From Wolfiporia cocos (Eukaryota; Basidiomycota; Agaricomycetes; Polyporales; Phaeolaceae), in NCBI GenBank assembly GCA_029448655.1, contig JACCLO010000002.1:2914001-2978000 (forward strand): a DNA stretch of 64,000 nucleotides, in the 5' to 3' direction. Shown in pieces: positions 46,735 through 56,290 of the stretch (its first letter is position 1; each line of letters starts with the position of its first letter). Below the pieces are notes generated by a model, which saw only the letters and a program-made list of their open reading frames with translations, had not been told where the DNA came from and did no database searches. A program made the position numbers and the translations under genes.

Positions 46735-49700
46735 TTACCAGAAGAAAATCTTCCGTAGAATCTGTGCATCTTTCGACTGGTGTGATGTGTCTCGTGAAAA
46801 TGTCCGTTGTGGGTCAGATTTGAATACTTCTTCAGCCCCCTCCGTATCTGGCGGCGCAATCCTGGAACGTTGCATCTACGCAGATGTAAGTCATTATCAC
46901 CAGTCGTTGACGTCACAAAGCCGCAGCACACCTCGATGTCCATGAGCCAATCGTCTTTCAACAACAAGAGGTAGTCAGGAGCCCCGCGCGCCTCCTTGTA
47001 CTCCTTGGCAGCTGTCGTACGACATGCATCCTGACACTGAGTGATAATGTCGATGAATTTCGCCATCATATTGAATTTCGCCCAGTGAATCTTAGAAGGG
47101 TCATCATCGTGATAGTCTGAGTTGCCTTCATGCGCACGGATGAGGTCAGAAAGGTGAATTTCTCTGACATGCTTCTGTCAGACCAGATCAATCTTGAGAT
47201 GTCTCTAAAATAACTTACAGCGCAGGGATGCAAGCATCCTTCGTGTTCCTCAGGGCCATGCGGTACTTCTGGTGGGAGCGCACTGATTGCAGAAGGTGGT
47301 CGAACGACTGGAACTTCCTCCACTTGCGGGCAGCCTTCGTCTTGAACTGTTCGAGCGAGCGATCACCCTCGAAGGTTGCGCTGTTAATGCCGGCAACTAC
47401 GGCACGTAATGCCGAATAATTGTGCATGAAACGCAGCTCCAAAGCGATGTCCACTAACTTCTCAATCTGCCGAGCCCTCTGTTTTGGTTTGTCGTAGCAC
47501 AGAATCAGCGAAACAGTCCTAGTGAAATCCGCATCAGACAACCTGTGGCTTATATGATTATGAAAGGGACCTACCAGTCAGCAATATGATTTGAGATGTG
47601 ATTGTACTTCGCAATAGGATCTGTCTCCGGGTTCTTCTTGCCTTGTACGAACACGTGTTGCAACCAGTGTCGCGGCTAAGTAGCCGTCGGTTGAATACAC
47701 CTTTAATCTCGATGGCATCAACTGTAAACATACCTCAATCATTAGGAAGAACTGAGCCTCGACCCGCGTAATCTCTTGGGCAATCTCCTTATTGTCGACT
47801 TTGTACATGTCCTCCCCAACCTGACATAGCCGTTTGAGGAACTGCCGTGATGACTGATCGATAATATCCCCGCCGGCTGAATTCGGCTGTGAGGATAATG
47901 AGCCTCCCATTACGAATGCCTTCGCCGTGAGCGGTAAGCTTGATTTGCGATCCCGGGGCGCGACCGGGATATTCGGAGATGACAGGCTGTTCTCCTTGTC
48001 AAGCGCTTTGACGGGCGCGGGATCAGGTGCATCAAGGTCTACAGTAGCGATCCCTTCATCCTCCGAGGGGACCGGTGAGTCATCGCTTTCTTCGTCTACT
48101 TTGAGTGCCCAGACACTATCCCGGTCCTTTAGCTTTGGTATGTGCTCGAGGAACTGAAGGAAGGAAGCTCCATAGTGCAGAAGGTATGTCTTCGAAAGCA
48201 TGGACTTGATCAATGCCGTCAGGGCGCTTGAAGCACCAGACACCGCGAAATCACCTGGATATCGCTCCATCCATTTGTCAAGCAAGAGGCATATCCTGAT
48301 AAGAGGCTCAGCCATGTCGCAATGATATTCAGGAGACAGGCGTACCGCAATTGCGCATAACAAGCGAACATAGGATCGCCGGTAGGGTTATCCAACGCAC
48401 GCATCCGCCTTTGCATGGCAAGAAGGACACTTCTAGGGCTGGCAAATCGACGGTACGTGAGGAAGAAGTGGGAGATGAATGTGGGGTCTAGCCTGGGAAT
48501 AAGACCACAATAGCAGTGAAAAACTCTGAAGACATACCGTCGTCGCTGACAGCCATAAACAGTAACTTGTTCAGAAGCTCGTCCAATGTCATCCACGGTG
48601 GCGCTCGCCTAATCCGAGAAGAATCAACGGTCGGAAGTTCTGCGGGGGGGCGTCGGCACTCACGATTCCCTCATGGACGCCTCTCGCGACATTTCAATCG
48701 ACTCGTCTACCGCTGTCAAGCCCTCCTTGGATCCACCGTTGCCAGACAGAGCATTCAATGACCCACGACTACGGACTACCGGGGACCCTGATGATCCCGC
48801 TAGTGGTGTCCTGCCAACGGAATACTGCTCCCGCTCTTCCCGTCTTGACTTTTCATGCTCGGAAAGTAAATCGCTCGTTGAACGAGCACGCGTCGGCGAT
48901 GTCGGAGTAGTGGGGGTTCGTGACGATGTGGCGGAGTTGGGAGAAGGCAGCCGGAATAATTGCGTCGGGACCAGAGTTCCCGTTGATGTTTGCGAAGGAG
49001 GCTGTGAGAGTGTCTGCATCGGTGTCTGCGATTGAGACAGAGGGTGCGTTGGCGTGTGCAGCTGTGCCATCTGCTGGGATACGACGGTGGCGGTAGTGGG
49101 TGTAGCGGATGATGCACGCGATATATCCCAAGGAGGCGTAGATCCGAGGACTGAAGGTGACGCTGGGTTACGATAGCCATCACGATCGCTGCGAGCTGAC
49201 CCGGAAGGCTCTGGGTGGAGGATTGTCAGATGTCAGAGCCACACAGGTTAGTAACGCAGCGCTTACGCATTCCATAGAAAATTGCCTTGAATAGCCATTC
49301 GAATGCCGTACGTATCTTCTCCTTCCCGGCCTGGTTGACCGTGCAGACCTCAATGAGACCCACATCATACTCTAGAGTGACTGCCGCTGCATGCTCTCGG
49401 TTGACTCGACTCTCAAGATCAGATTTGCACGCGAGGACCACCATCGGAAGTTTCAGGTGTGAAAATTCATCTGAAGCACATGCACGGTAAAATCTTGAAT
49501 GAATACAACACTTCCATCAAAGCTTACTCACGAAGGCAGTCTGCGATGTGAAGGAATGAATCTTGCCGCCCAGCATCATAACAAATGACGACGCCATCCA
49601 ATGATGACTTTTCCCATTGCTGCGCTCCGCATTGCGATAGGTCTAGGGCAGATATGTCAACCTCGAGGACTCGGAGGATGCAATCCGGTTGATTAGGGCC

Positions 49701-50808
49701 CACGGAGATTCGCCCAATCCGATAACTGTCTGATTGCACAGGTCAGTCAGATACTAGATGAAGCAACGAACTATAATTCACAAGTAAAAGAGTCGTCGTC
49801 GTCGGGAGTGGTTGGACTGACAAGAAGACTTGTGGGTATTGGTTCCGACAGCATATATGCCTTTAGACCTTTCCGTATGACGGTAGACTTTCCACATCCA
49901 GCTGCGCCTATAACAGCAATAGATATCTGGTGTGCTTGAGGAAGCTGTCCATCTCCACGTCAGCGCAGTCGAAAATTAAGTAGAATCGAACGTACCGGGG
50001 GTATATGGGTATCCACGGACATGGCGGTCTTTTGATTTGGTGACTTGAGGCTACTACTTCGGGTCGGCACTATGGGCGGGGGCGGTTGACTAGTACTAAT
50101 GTTGGGCACAGAATTCATATTCTGTAGTCGAGATGGAAGTCCAAGCTCTCCAGGGGGCGGTAAGGTCTGACGTGAGATGGTCGTACTCCTTCGTGCGCGT
50201 CTGGGCAGGTCGTCCGAGCGCTCCACTTCGGACCCATCAAAAAATGAGGCACCCTCGCGTTCGTCACGGTCTGTGCTCGTGCTTATGCTAGTGCCACGGC
50301 TTCTTGACGTTGTGGGTAATGGTGGCACAGAACGCTTATCGCGTTCGCGCGAAAACGCACGGAACGCGCTTGGTGTCGAGTCTGATGGAAGAGACGGGGT
50401 TGATCCTCGCTGAGGAGCCTCCTGAGGGGGCGCAAGGTTCGAAGGCATCGGACTGCCTCGAACGGCTCGTGTCGCTTGCGGTGGTGGTTGCTTGGCTTTG
50501 ATAAAGGAATCGACGGAGATCGACTTGCGGAGGGTAGATGGAGACAATGAGTGGGGTGACGGCGGTAGCAGGAGGTCCTCGCCGAGCACAGTGTAAGCAC
50601 CATTTGTTTCTGGTGCAGTTGAGGTAGAACGAGCAGTCAGGATGGTTTCCTGGGAAGAAAGCGGAGCAGCGGGGGGAGAGCGCGAAGAGAGCCTCGGACG
50701 ATGTGAGTTGGAAGAAGACGTGGACGCGTAACCAGAGGGCTCAGGCATCTGGATTGGTGGCAAGGAAGGAATCCTCGGAAGGTCAATCTGTTGATTTTTG
50801 GAAGTCAT
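46735..50808 (-). CDS. Ras guanine-nucleotide exchange factor with built-in G domain
   Basis: Cdc25-type exchange factor that loads Ras with GTP. Twelve exons: 50808-49996, 49944-49782, 49729-49532, 49470-49267, 49210-48664, 48608-48538, 48487-48346, 48295-47734, 47675-47575, 47542-47219, 47163-46932 and 46875-46735, giving 1165 residues. Residues 1-270 are Ser/Pro-rich. A Ras-like G domain follows: P loop GAAGCGKST near residue 286, DGVVICYDA, and ACKSDLES (NKxD-like box) near 405. A linker rich in Thr/Ser/Pro leads to the RasGEF_N domain (PPWMTLDELLNKLLFMAVSD, FISHFFLTYRRF) near 643-750 and the catalytic RasGEF domain near 870-1119 (NHISNHIADWLSDADF, ARQIEKLVDIA, NYSALRAVVAGINSATF). No DxxG box is visible. 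The intron at 47543-47574 is only 32 nt. Confidence 0.9.
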
Positions 50809-51596
50809 GACGAGACGGACCGGACAGTCATCACGGTGGGAACAGAACGAGCACGAATCGGTCGGCTAGTGAGCCCGACGAAGGATATGCTTGCCGTAGT
50901 CGCGTGCGACGCCAGACCGAGAGCGGGAAGAGAGAGAGACGGGCGTCGCAGGGGCCAGAGTGAAAGAGAGACACAGTGCTCCTCAGGGCGCGCTCGGTGT
51001 TGCAGCTCGATGTATCACCGTGCTCCCTTTTCGGGGGCAGCGGTGCCATGGCAGTCATGTGATTAGGTCCCCGTCGCGATCGCGTACGGCGCAGCGGCGC
51101 GTCGGTACAGTGCGGCACCCGACATTATCCCCGCGGGCATCTTCACCACCGTTGCACAACGTTTCATGCGGAACCAGAATCCTTAGGCTACAAGCTAAGT
51201 GGGCACCCACCTATGGGCTCGCTCGGCTTTAAATTCGGCTCAGGATGAACAGTGACAACATATGTGAAGACCGGAGAGTCAACGCTACAATGCCGCCCCT
51301 ACAACTCGTACACATTCACCTACAGCTCGTCCTGCATCATTTGATGGCGAGTCCAAAATAGATTGTACAGTACGGTCTGACTCCACAGTGCAGGACCCGA
51401 AGTGGTTATTACCGCGTCTGCTAACACGAGCCTGCCGCATGTCGCCCACGCAGCGTGTTCCCCGCACCCGTTGCCCACGATGCACTCTCACTTCAGCATC
51501 CATAGTCTATAGCACCTCTCTGTTGCAGTCCTCCCGCTGGCTTCCCAACCTCTTCCGCCCATCCCCCCTCTCTACCCCCGGCCAGGTGCAGACAAG
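50809..51596. other. Divergent intergenic region, about 790 bp
   Basis: Separates the RasGEF gene from the MARVEL-like gene and must hold both promoters. Short frames without motif only. Confidence 0.55.
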
Positions 51597-52287
51597 ATGC
51601 GGCCACGGCGTTGTCCTCCACGGGCCAACACACACCCCTACCTATTCACCTTGATGACCTTGACGGCCATGGCCGAGCTTGGCTTGACCTCATTCTTGAT
51701 CAGTGCAGGAAAAGAAATACACCCATGGGCGAGCCCGGGGTACTACTCATTGTTCGTACAGTCGACCGCAAAATACATTGTATTAGCTCTCATCGATGCC
51801 AACTGTGTGCAGACTCATTTTGCTCTGCGTTGAGGCAGCGTGGACCGTACTCTTTGCAGGCGCGTATGTGCTCTGGGTAGTGGACGGCGGCGTCCATCTG
51901 CTCGCCAATGTGGCCAGTTCAGTCATTTGGCTTCTCCTCACATCGGTGCTTTGGGTATGTTTCGTCTACGCAACTGGTTGTCCGCGGTTGATAGAGCTGT
52001 CTCTACAGGGCGCCGGTGCAGGACTGATTCATAGCTCTCGCACGAACAGTCACTGCCCCGAGCACACATCCATGTCTCGGTTCGTGCCCGAGCGCCTCCC
52101 CTTTCGACCACCATATGAACTGAGCGTATTGTCCTCCTCAAGCAGGTGCCGTCAGACGGTTACAGTCGAGGCACTTGGTTGGACAGAGTTTGCCCTATGT
52201 TGCCTCACGCTCGGTGCAACGCTTCTGTGGCTGCGCACTGGGCTCCTGAAGAAGAGTAATGTTCGGGACTCACGGACTTATGTCTAA
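51597..52287 (+). CDS. Four-helix MARVEL-like membrane protein
   Basis: Exons 51597-51751, 51813-51954, 52009-52079 and 52146-52287 give 169 residues. Four hydrophobic segments are spaced as in MARVEL proteins: LFTLMTLTAMAELGLTSFLI; LLILLCVEAAWTVLFAGAYV; LLANVASSVIWLLLTSVLW leading into GAGAGLI; and ALGWTEFALCCLTLGATLLW. A short loop with Cys and His lies between helices 3 and 4 (CPEHTSMSRCRQ). The ALGWTEFxLC motif before the last helix is common to fungal MARVEL-type proteins. These sit in the plasma or vesicle membrane; the function is not known. The start gives a short basic N-terminus MRPRRCPPR. Confidence 0.75.
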
Positions 52288-53239
52288 TGTAACGGTGATG
52301 CCTTCACGCTATTTGGGCTTTGGGCATGCTTTGGGGATGACTGGCTGGGACCAGTCACCACGCCAGTACGCTGACCCGCTTCGAACCAGTCACGATCTAC
52401 GACCTCACAGATGATGCACCTCGTTTTGGGCAGAATTACGGAGACAGTGTATATTTAGTCCGTACCCTTTGTACCAGCCTTCCTAGAGGAGGATGTTGTA
52501 TATACTTGATCCAGTGATGATATGTGATCTTATATGTGTATGGCATGATCGTGAAACTAGCAGGGGGGCCGGGCATAGCATGGGCGCCTAACCCTAGCCA
52601 CAAGTACTGCCAACATCAGGTATGCACAGGGCATCTAAGGGATGGAGACCTTTACTAGGCTGACTGCATTGATATTCAGAAGGCACAGCTACATAAAAGC
52701 TGTTCACTGCCACCGACACCCACTGTTGATCCCCAGTGAAAATCAGCATCGCGCTGTACGGCGCCAGTCCGCGCCAGTCCAAGGTGCTCTATTCTCATCG
52801 GAGCTGGTCTGCGCTGAGCGGCACAAATAAATGTGTTCGGCAAATGTACATAAGTCACGCAGCATCTCTAGTTGTGCAAATTGACATGACATGTTGTAAA
52901 ACTTCGTCCCGCAGCAGCAATTGCAACTTGCAGACGTCCAACAACTCTTGCTTAAGTCGTCACGAACCACGTGCCATGAGGTCATTATGAGACGCATCGA
53001 CTTGAACGCTGCAGCGGCGTCGAGCACCTTGTCTCCTGCTCTCATCTCCCTTCGTATGCTGGTGCGTCCATTGATATCTTTATCCCTTCATCTCTCCACT
53101 CATGGAAATGATACGATACACCTGTCTGGACACGCACGTAATGAAGGTAAGTGGTTGCTTGCTACTCGCCTCTTGATGCGCCTCATTACTTGCATCTGCA
53201 CTTACAACAATAGTGGGCATTCTTGGAACACATGATGTT
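52288..53239. other. Intergenic stretch with one arm of an inverted repeat
   Basis: About 950 bp without a supported gene, lying between the MARVEL-like gene and the MFS relic. The inverted-repeat arm at 52728-52775 is listed separately. Confidence 0.5.
52728..52775 (+). repeat. Left arm of a dispersed inverted repeat
   Basis: GATC then CCCAGTG, AAATC, GC and CTGTACGGCGCCAGTC occur in the same order, with small gaps, as in the reverse complement of 54371-54424. By eye identity is roughly 80 percent over about 48 bp. Read on the minus strand, this arm encodes LAPYSAMLIFTGD; the right arm read on the plus strand gives LAPYSLLPISTGV, so the two may descend from one coding fragment. Confidence 0.65.
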
Positions 53240-54090
53240 CTTGCTCGCAGACCCTCGCGGTACTACCAGCTCATATTCGCCCAGAGCGTGGGCATGGGCA
53301 TCAGCTTGGGCCTCCTCCTTGTCCCCACACTCTCCATGCAGTCCTACCACTGGCGGCGCCGGCGCAGCTTCGTGATGGGCAACTTTTTCATGGGGTTTGT
53401 CCGTCAGCGGCATCATTCACCCAATCATACTCAATGGCGTCTTCCAGGAAAGCACCGGCTTCGCGTGTGGCGTGCGTGCCGCCGTGTTCATAATGCTTGT
53501 CCTGTTTGTCATCAATAACTCCCTGCTCACGACGCGCCGTACCTTATTGCCAACATTGGCGTGTTCCTCGGCCTCTGGGGCGTCTTCTTCCCATGTACGC
53601 ACCCCATATATTCTGCGTGCGTGTGCCCGCCGTGCTGACGTGCGCCCCGCCAGACTTCTACCTCCAGCTGTTTGTCAATGCACACAGGCTCTCGAGCACG
53701 CTCGCGTTCTTAACCGTACGTACGCCCTCTCCTCTCGTCCACCTGGGCAGCGCCAACCGGTCTTTGAGTGCAGATCGCGACCCTCGTCTTCGTCACATTC
53801 GCCGCGGCGAACAAGAGCGCGGTCATCGTCTTCGCCATCTTCTTCGGCGCGTTCATCGGCGCATGTGAGTCGCCCTCGTTCGTCGTCTGCTCCGCACGTG
53901 GCTCACCGCTCGGCAGTCATTTCCTTCCTCCCGACGATGCTCGCATCAATGTCGCGCGGCCCCACCGAGATGGGGTGCGTCCGGCGTTCCCTTTCTCTAT
54001 CTCCTCTGCCGTTCATACTTGCAGGGAATACAGTAGGCGGGGCAAGTGGCGAGTGCGCGGGCAAGTGGTTGGCGGAGGTGGGAGCAGGTG
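53240..54090 (+). pseudogene. Degenerate MFS monocarboxylate-type transporter
   Basis: Pieces of an MFS transporter lie in order but not in one frame: the helix 4-5 region SVGMGISLGLLLVPTLSM followed by WRRRRSFVMG (about 53278-53375), SGIIHPIILNGVF and VRAAVFIMLVLFVINNSLLTTR (about 53405-53535), DAPYLIANIGVFLGLWGVFF (about 53540-53590), FYLQLFVNAHRLSSTLAF after an intron, IATLVFVTFAAANKSAVIVFA, and ISFLPTMLASMSRGPTEMG. The first two pieces need a +1 shift with no intron room between them; between TTR and DAPYLI sequence normally present is missing; the N-terminal helices and the segment after TLAF are absent. The surviving introns still have GT-AG ends, so decay looks recent. Confidence 0.65.
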
Positions 54091-54565
54091 AGGGGGTGGG
54101 GAGGAGTGGACCGCGGGGTGGGTAGAGAGGCGGGCCGCGGTATCATGTATGTAACTAAATAAATAAATAAATTAGCGCGTTCTACGCCCTATGGGATCCG
54201 ATGAAAGTAAGAAAATTACCTAATTTGATCGGCGGTGGTCTGCGCCAGTCCTTGCTGGTACGCGTGCACCGACCAGCTTGGATACACGCCTTCTGACGCA
54301 GATTTCTATCGGCGTTTTTCTCATATCTCTGTCGTGAGTAGGCGCTGGTCGGCGTTTTGGAGCCCTGTGGGGCGCCGCCGACTGGCGCCGTACAGCTTGT
54401 TGCCGATTTCCACTGGGGTTGATCGATGGCCAGTCCCTCTCCAGAAATGAGAACAGGAGATAACAGCCAAATCTTCTTCCAGAATCTAAACAACGCGCTC
54501 ACAGCTCTCCCTTTTGCAACAAGAGTTAGTACAGCTACACTTCTCATTCCTTCTTCTCACTGATC
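54091..54565. other. Flank of the MFS relic with a microsatellite and repeat arm
   Basis: Holds a short TAAA run (four copies, 54156-54171), a repeat-rich segment with several GCGCCAGT/CTGGTCGGCG motifs (54236-54430), and the promoter of the lipase gene. Confidence 0.55.
54371..54424 (-). repeat. Right arm of a dispersed inverted repeat
   Basis: Reverse complement matches 52728-52775 (shared core CTGTACGGCGCCAGTC). The two arms face each other across about 1.6 kb containing the MFS relic. Confidence 0.65.
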
Positions 54566-55832
54566 ATGTCGATGTCGATGCTCCGCAGCCTGATCTCTCG
54601 GGGTTCTGATGACGAGCTCACTCCACAGCAGACGCACATGTATGCTTCTGAGACCCTCGTGAACTTCCGGACTATTGCAAGACTATGTGCGACCCGCTCC
54701 TCCTACACACTTGGGGTGCGCGATCTCGCGGTGGAGGACTTGCTGTCCGAACTGGCGGACCTCGGCGAGTTCGCTCAGATAGCCTACGGCATGCCCGAGT
54801 CCGGATACTTGTTCTCTCATCTCGACATGCTCATGCAGCCAGACTTTCCCTTCGAAGGCTTCAACGCACTGCGCGATGCCGAGCTGGTGGGGAATTTCTG
54901 CGGGGAGGTGGCACGCGTCCCTGTGGTGGTGGTGTATCGCAAGAGCTTGAAGCAGCTAGTTGTCGGCTTCTCGGGCACTGCCAATATCAAACAGACGCTG
55001 TACGACCTGTATCCAGTCAAGCAGACCCATCCGACCGAACAGGGGTGCGCCGTCCATTCAGGCTTTTGGACAATGTACGAGGGCCTGCAAAAGGGGACAT
55101 TCGAACATGTTAATCGGGGCGTGCGCAAGCACGACGTGCAGGAACTAGCCAGTGTGGGGCATAGCATGGGTGGCGCATTAGCCTACTACTTTGCCCTGGA
55201 CGTCCTCTCTGGAACGTGCCCCTTGCCATCAGGTTTGAGAGTCAAGGTGGCCACATTTGGGTCGCCCAGAACAGGGGACGCCGCGCTATCTGAGCGATGG
55301 CAGGAACGAGTCAGCTCGTACCAAACCGCGAATGGTGAGGGTTCCGTGAGGGAATACCGCGTGAACGCCCTCAATGATGGTATCTATCGAGCATTAACTA
55401 TCCCCTTCCGGTCCGTACTGAGTGCGTTTAACAGGCGTTCCTTCTCTGCCTCCGGTCAGCTGGGGCTATAGACATCTCACGCGGACGCCGTTGTACTTCT
55501 ATCATGGCCGACTGTTCCAGGTTCCTGCCGTGGAAGGCGAACATGGCGTGTTCGCAGTTGCACCGGATGCGCTGGACAAGACGCGCATTCCGGACCATCC
55601 GAAAGGGGGTCACAATTACTATAACGGCAGGGATGCCGAGAAGATCATCAGGCGCATCTACTGGATGAACCGGCTGTCTAAACAGTCGACAAACTGGGAG
55701 AAAGATTATTTGACCAAGACCGCTGAGCTGGAACGCGCTTGGCAAGTGGGACACCGCGCGGACACGGGCAGTGGAACGTTGGGTGACGTGAAGGAGCTTC
55801 AGGAATACAAGGAGGTATTTCGGGCGCACTGA
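54566..55832 (+). CDS. Class 3 lipase-like alpha/beta hydrolase
   Basis: Exons 54566-55379 and 55435-55832 give 403 residues. The nucleophile elbow SVGHSMGGALAYYFAL near residue 200, the preceding VVGFSGTANIKQTLYDL (oxyanion strand), HSGFWTMYEGL, and VATFGSPRTGD define the lipase class 3 fold. A candidate catalytic His lies in KGGHNYYNGRDAEK near residue 320; Asp in VNALNDGVPSLPP near 272. There is no signal peptide, so the enzyme is probably cytosolic or bound to lipid droplets, unlike secreted Rhizomucor-type lipases. The substrate is an acyl ester, likely glyceride, by family inference. Confidence 0.9.
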
Positions 55833-56040
55833 GAGATGACTACTGTGCGTAATTCATATGAGCAACCCAAATGCGAGCATACAGTATGACCAGCGTACTT
55901 GCGAATGTGAAGACGATGATTGGGACAGAGAGTGACGGAAGACGCAGTCAATACAGTCTAGTGCACTTGGAATAGAGTGGCTTGATTAGATCTGCGATCC
56001 ATCGGATTCGGGAGCCGAGCGATTAGATCAACGGAAGAAG

Positions 56041-56051
56041 TTATCTGATAA
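56041..56051. promoter_or_regulatory. GATA palindrome, iron-regulator type (copy 1)
   Basis: TTATCTGATAA contains ATCTGATAA, an exact match to the ATCWGATAA consensus of fungal iron-responsive GATA repressors (Urbs1/SreA/Fep1 family), on one strand and ATCAGATAA on the other. It lies 240 bp before the transporter start. Confidence 0.55.
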
Positions 56052-56072
56052 GGGAATGGTGCGATTCCGGCG

Positions 56073-56083
56073 TTATCTGATAA
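56073..56083. promoter_or_regulatory. GATA palindrome, iron-regulator type (copy 2)
   Basis: Second identical TTATCTGATAA, 32 bp (about three helical turns) from the first and 208 bp before the transporter start. Confidence 0.55.
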
Positions 56084-56290
56084 AAGGAGCCTGGAGCTCC
56101 ATTTGATACCCAATCCATGCACCGACTCGCTCGTCAGCATTTCTAGCCTCTCCATCACAGCCTGCGCGCACCAGAACCGCCTGGCCAGCTTCGCATTGCG
56201 TCGCTTTCTTTCATCTCACCACTTCTCGTCACTCCCCCACGCCCCCAGCCTAAAAACCTACTCGGCCCCGCCGCCGACCGCCCAAACACC

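Larger units (their letters stand above)
55833..56290. other. Promoter region of the MFS transporter gene
   Basis: About 460 bp between lipase and transporter in tandem. It contains two identical GATA palindromes (separate entries). Confidence 0.65.

Noticed and set aside
52585..52600. Telomere-like CCTAACCCTAG
   Set aside because: A single copy, not an array; no further units on either side.
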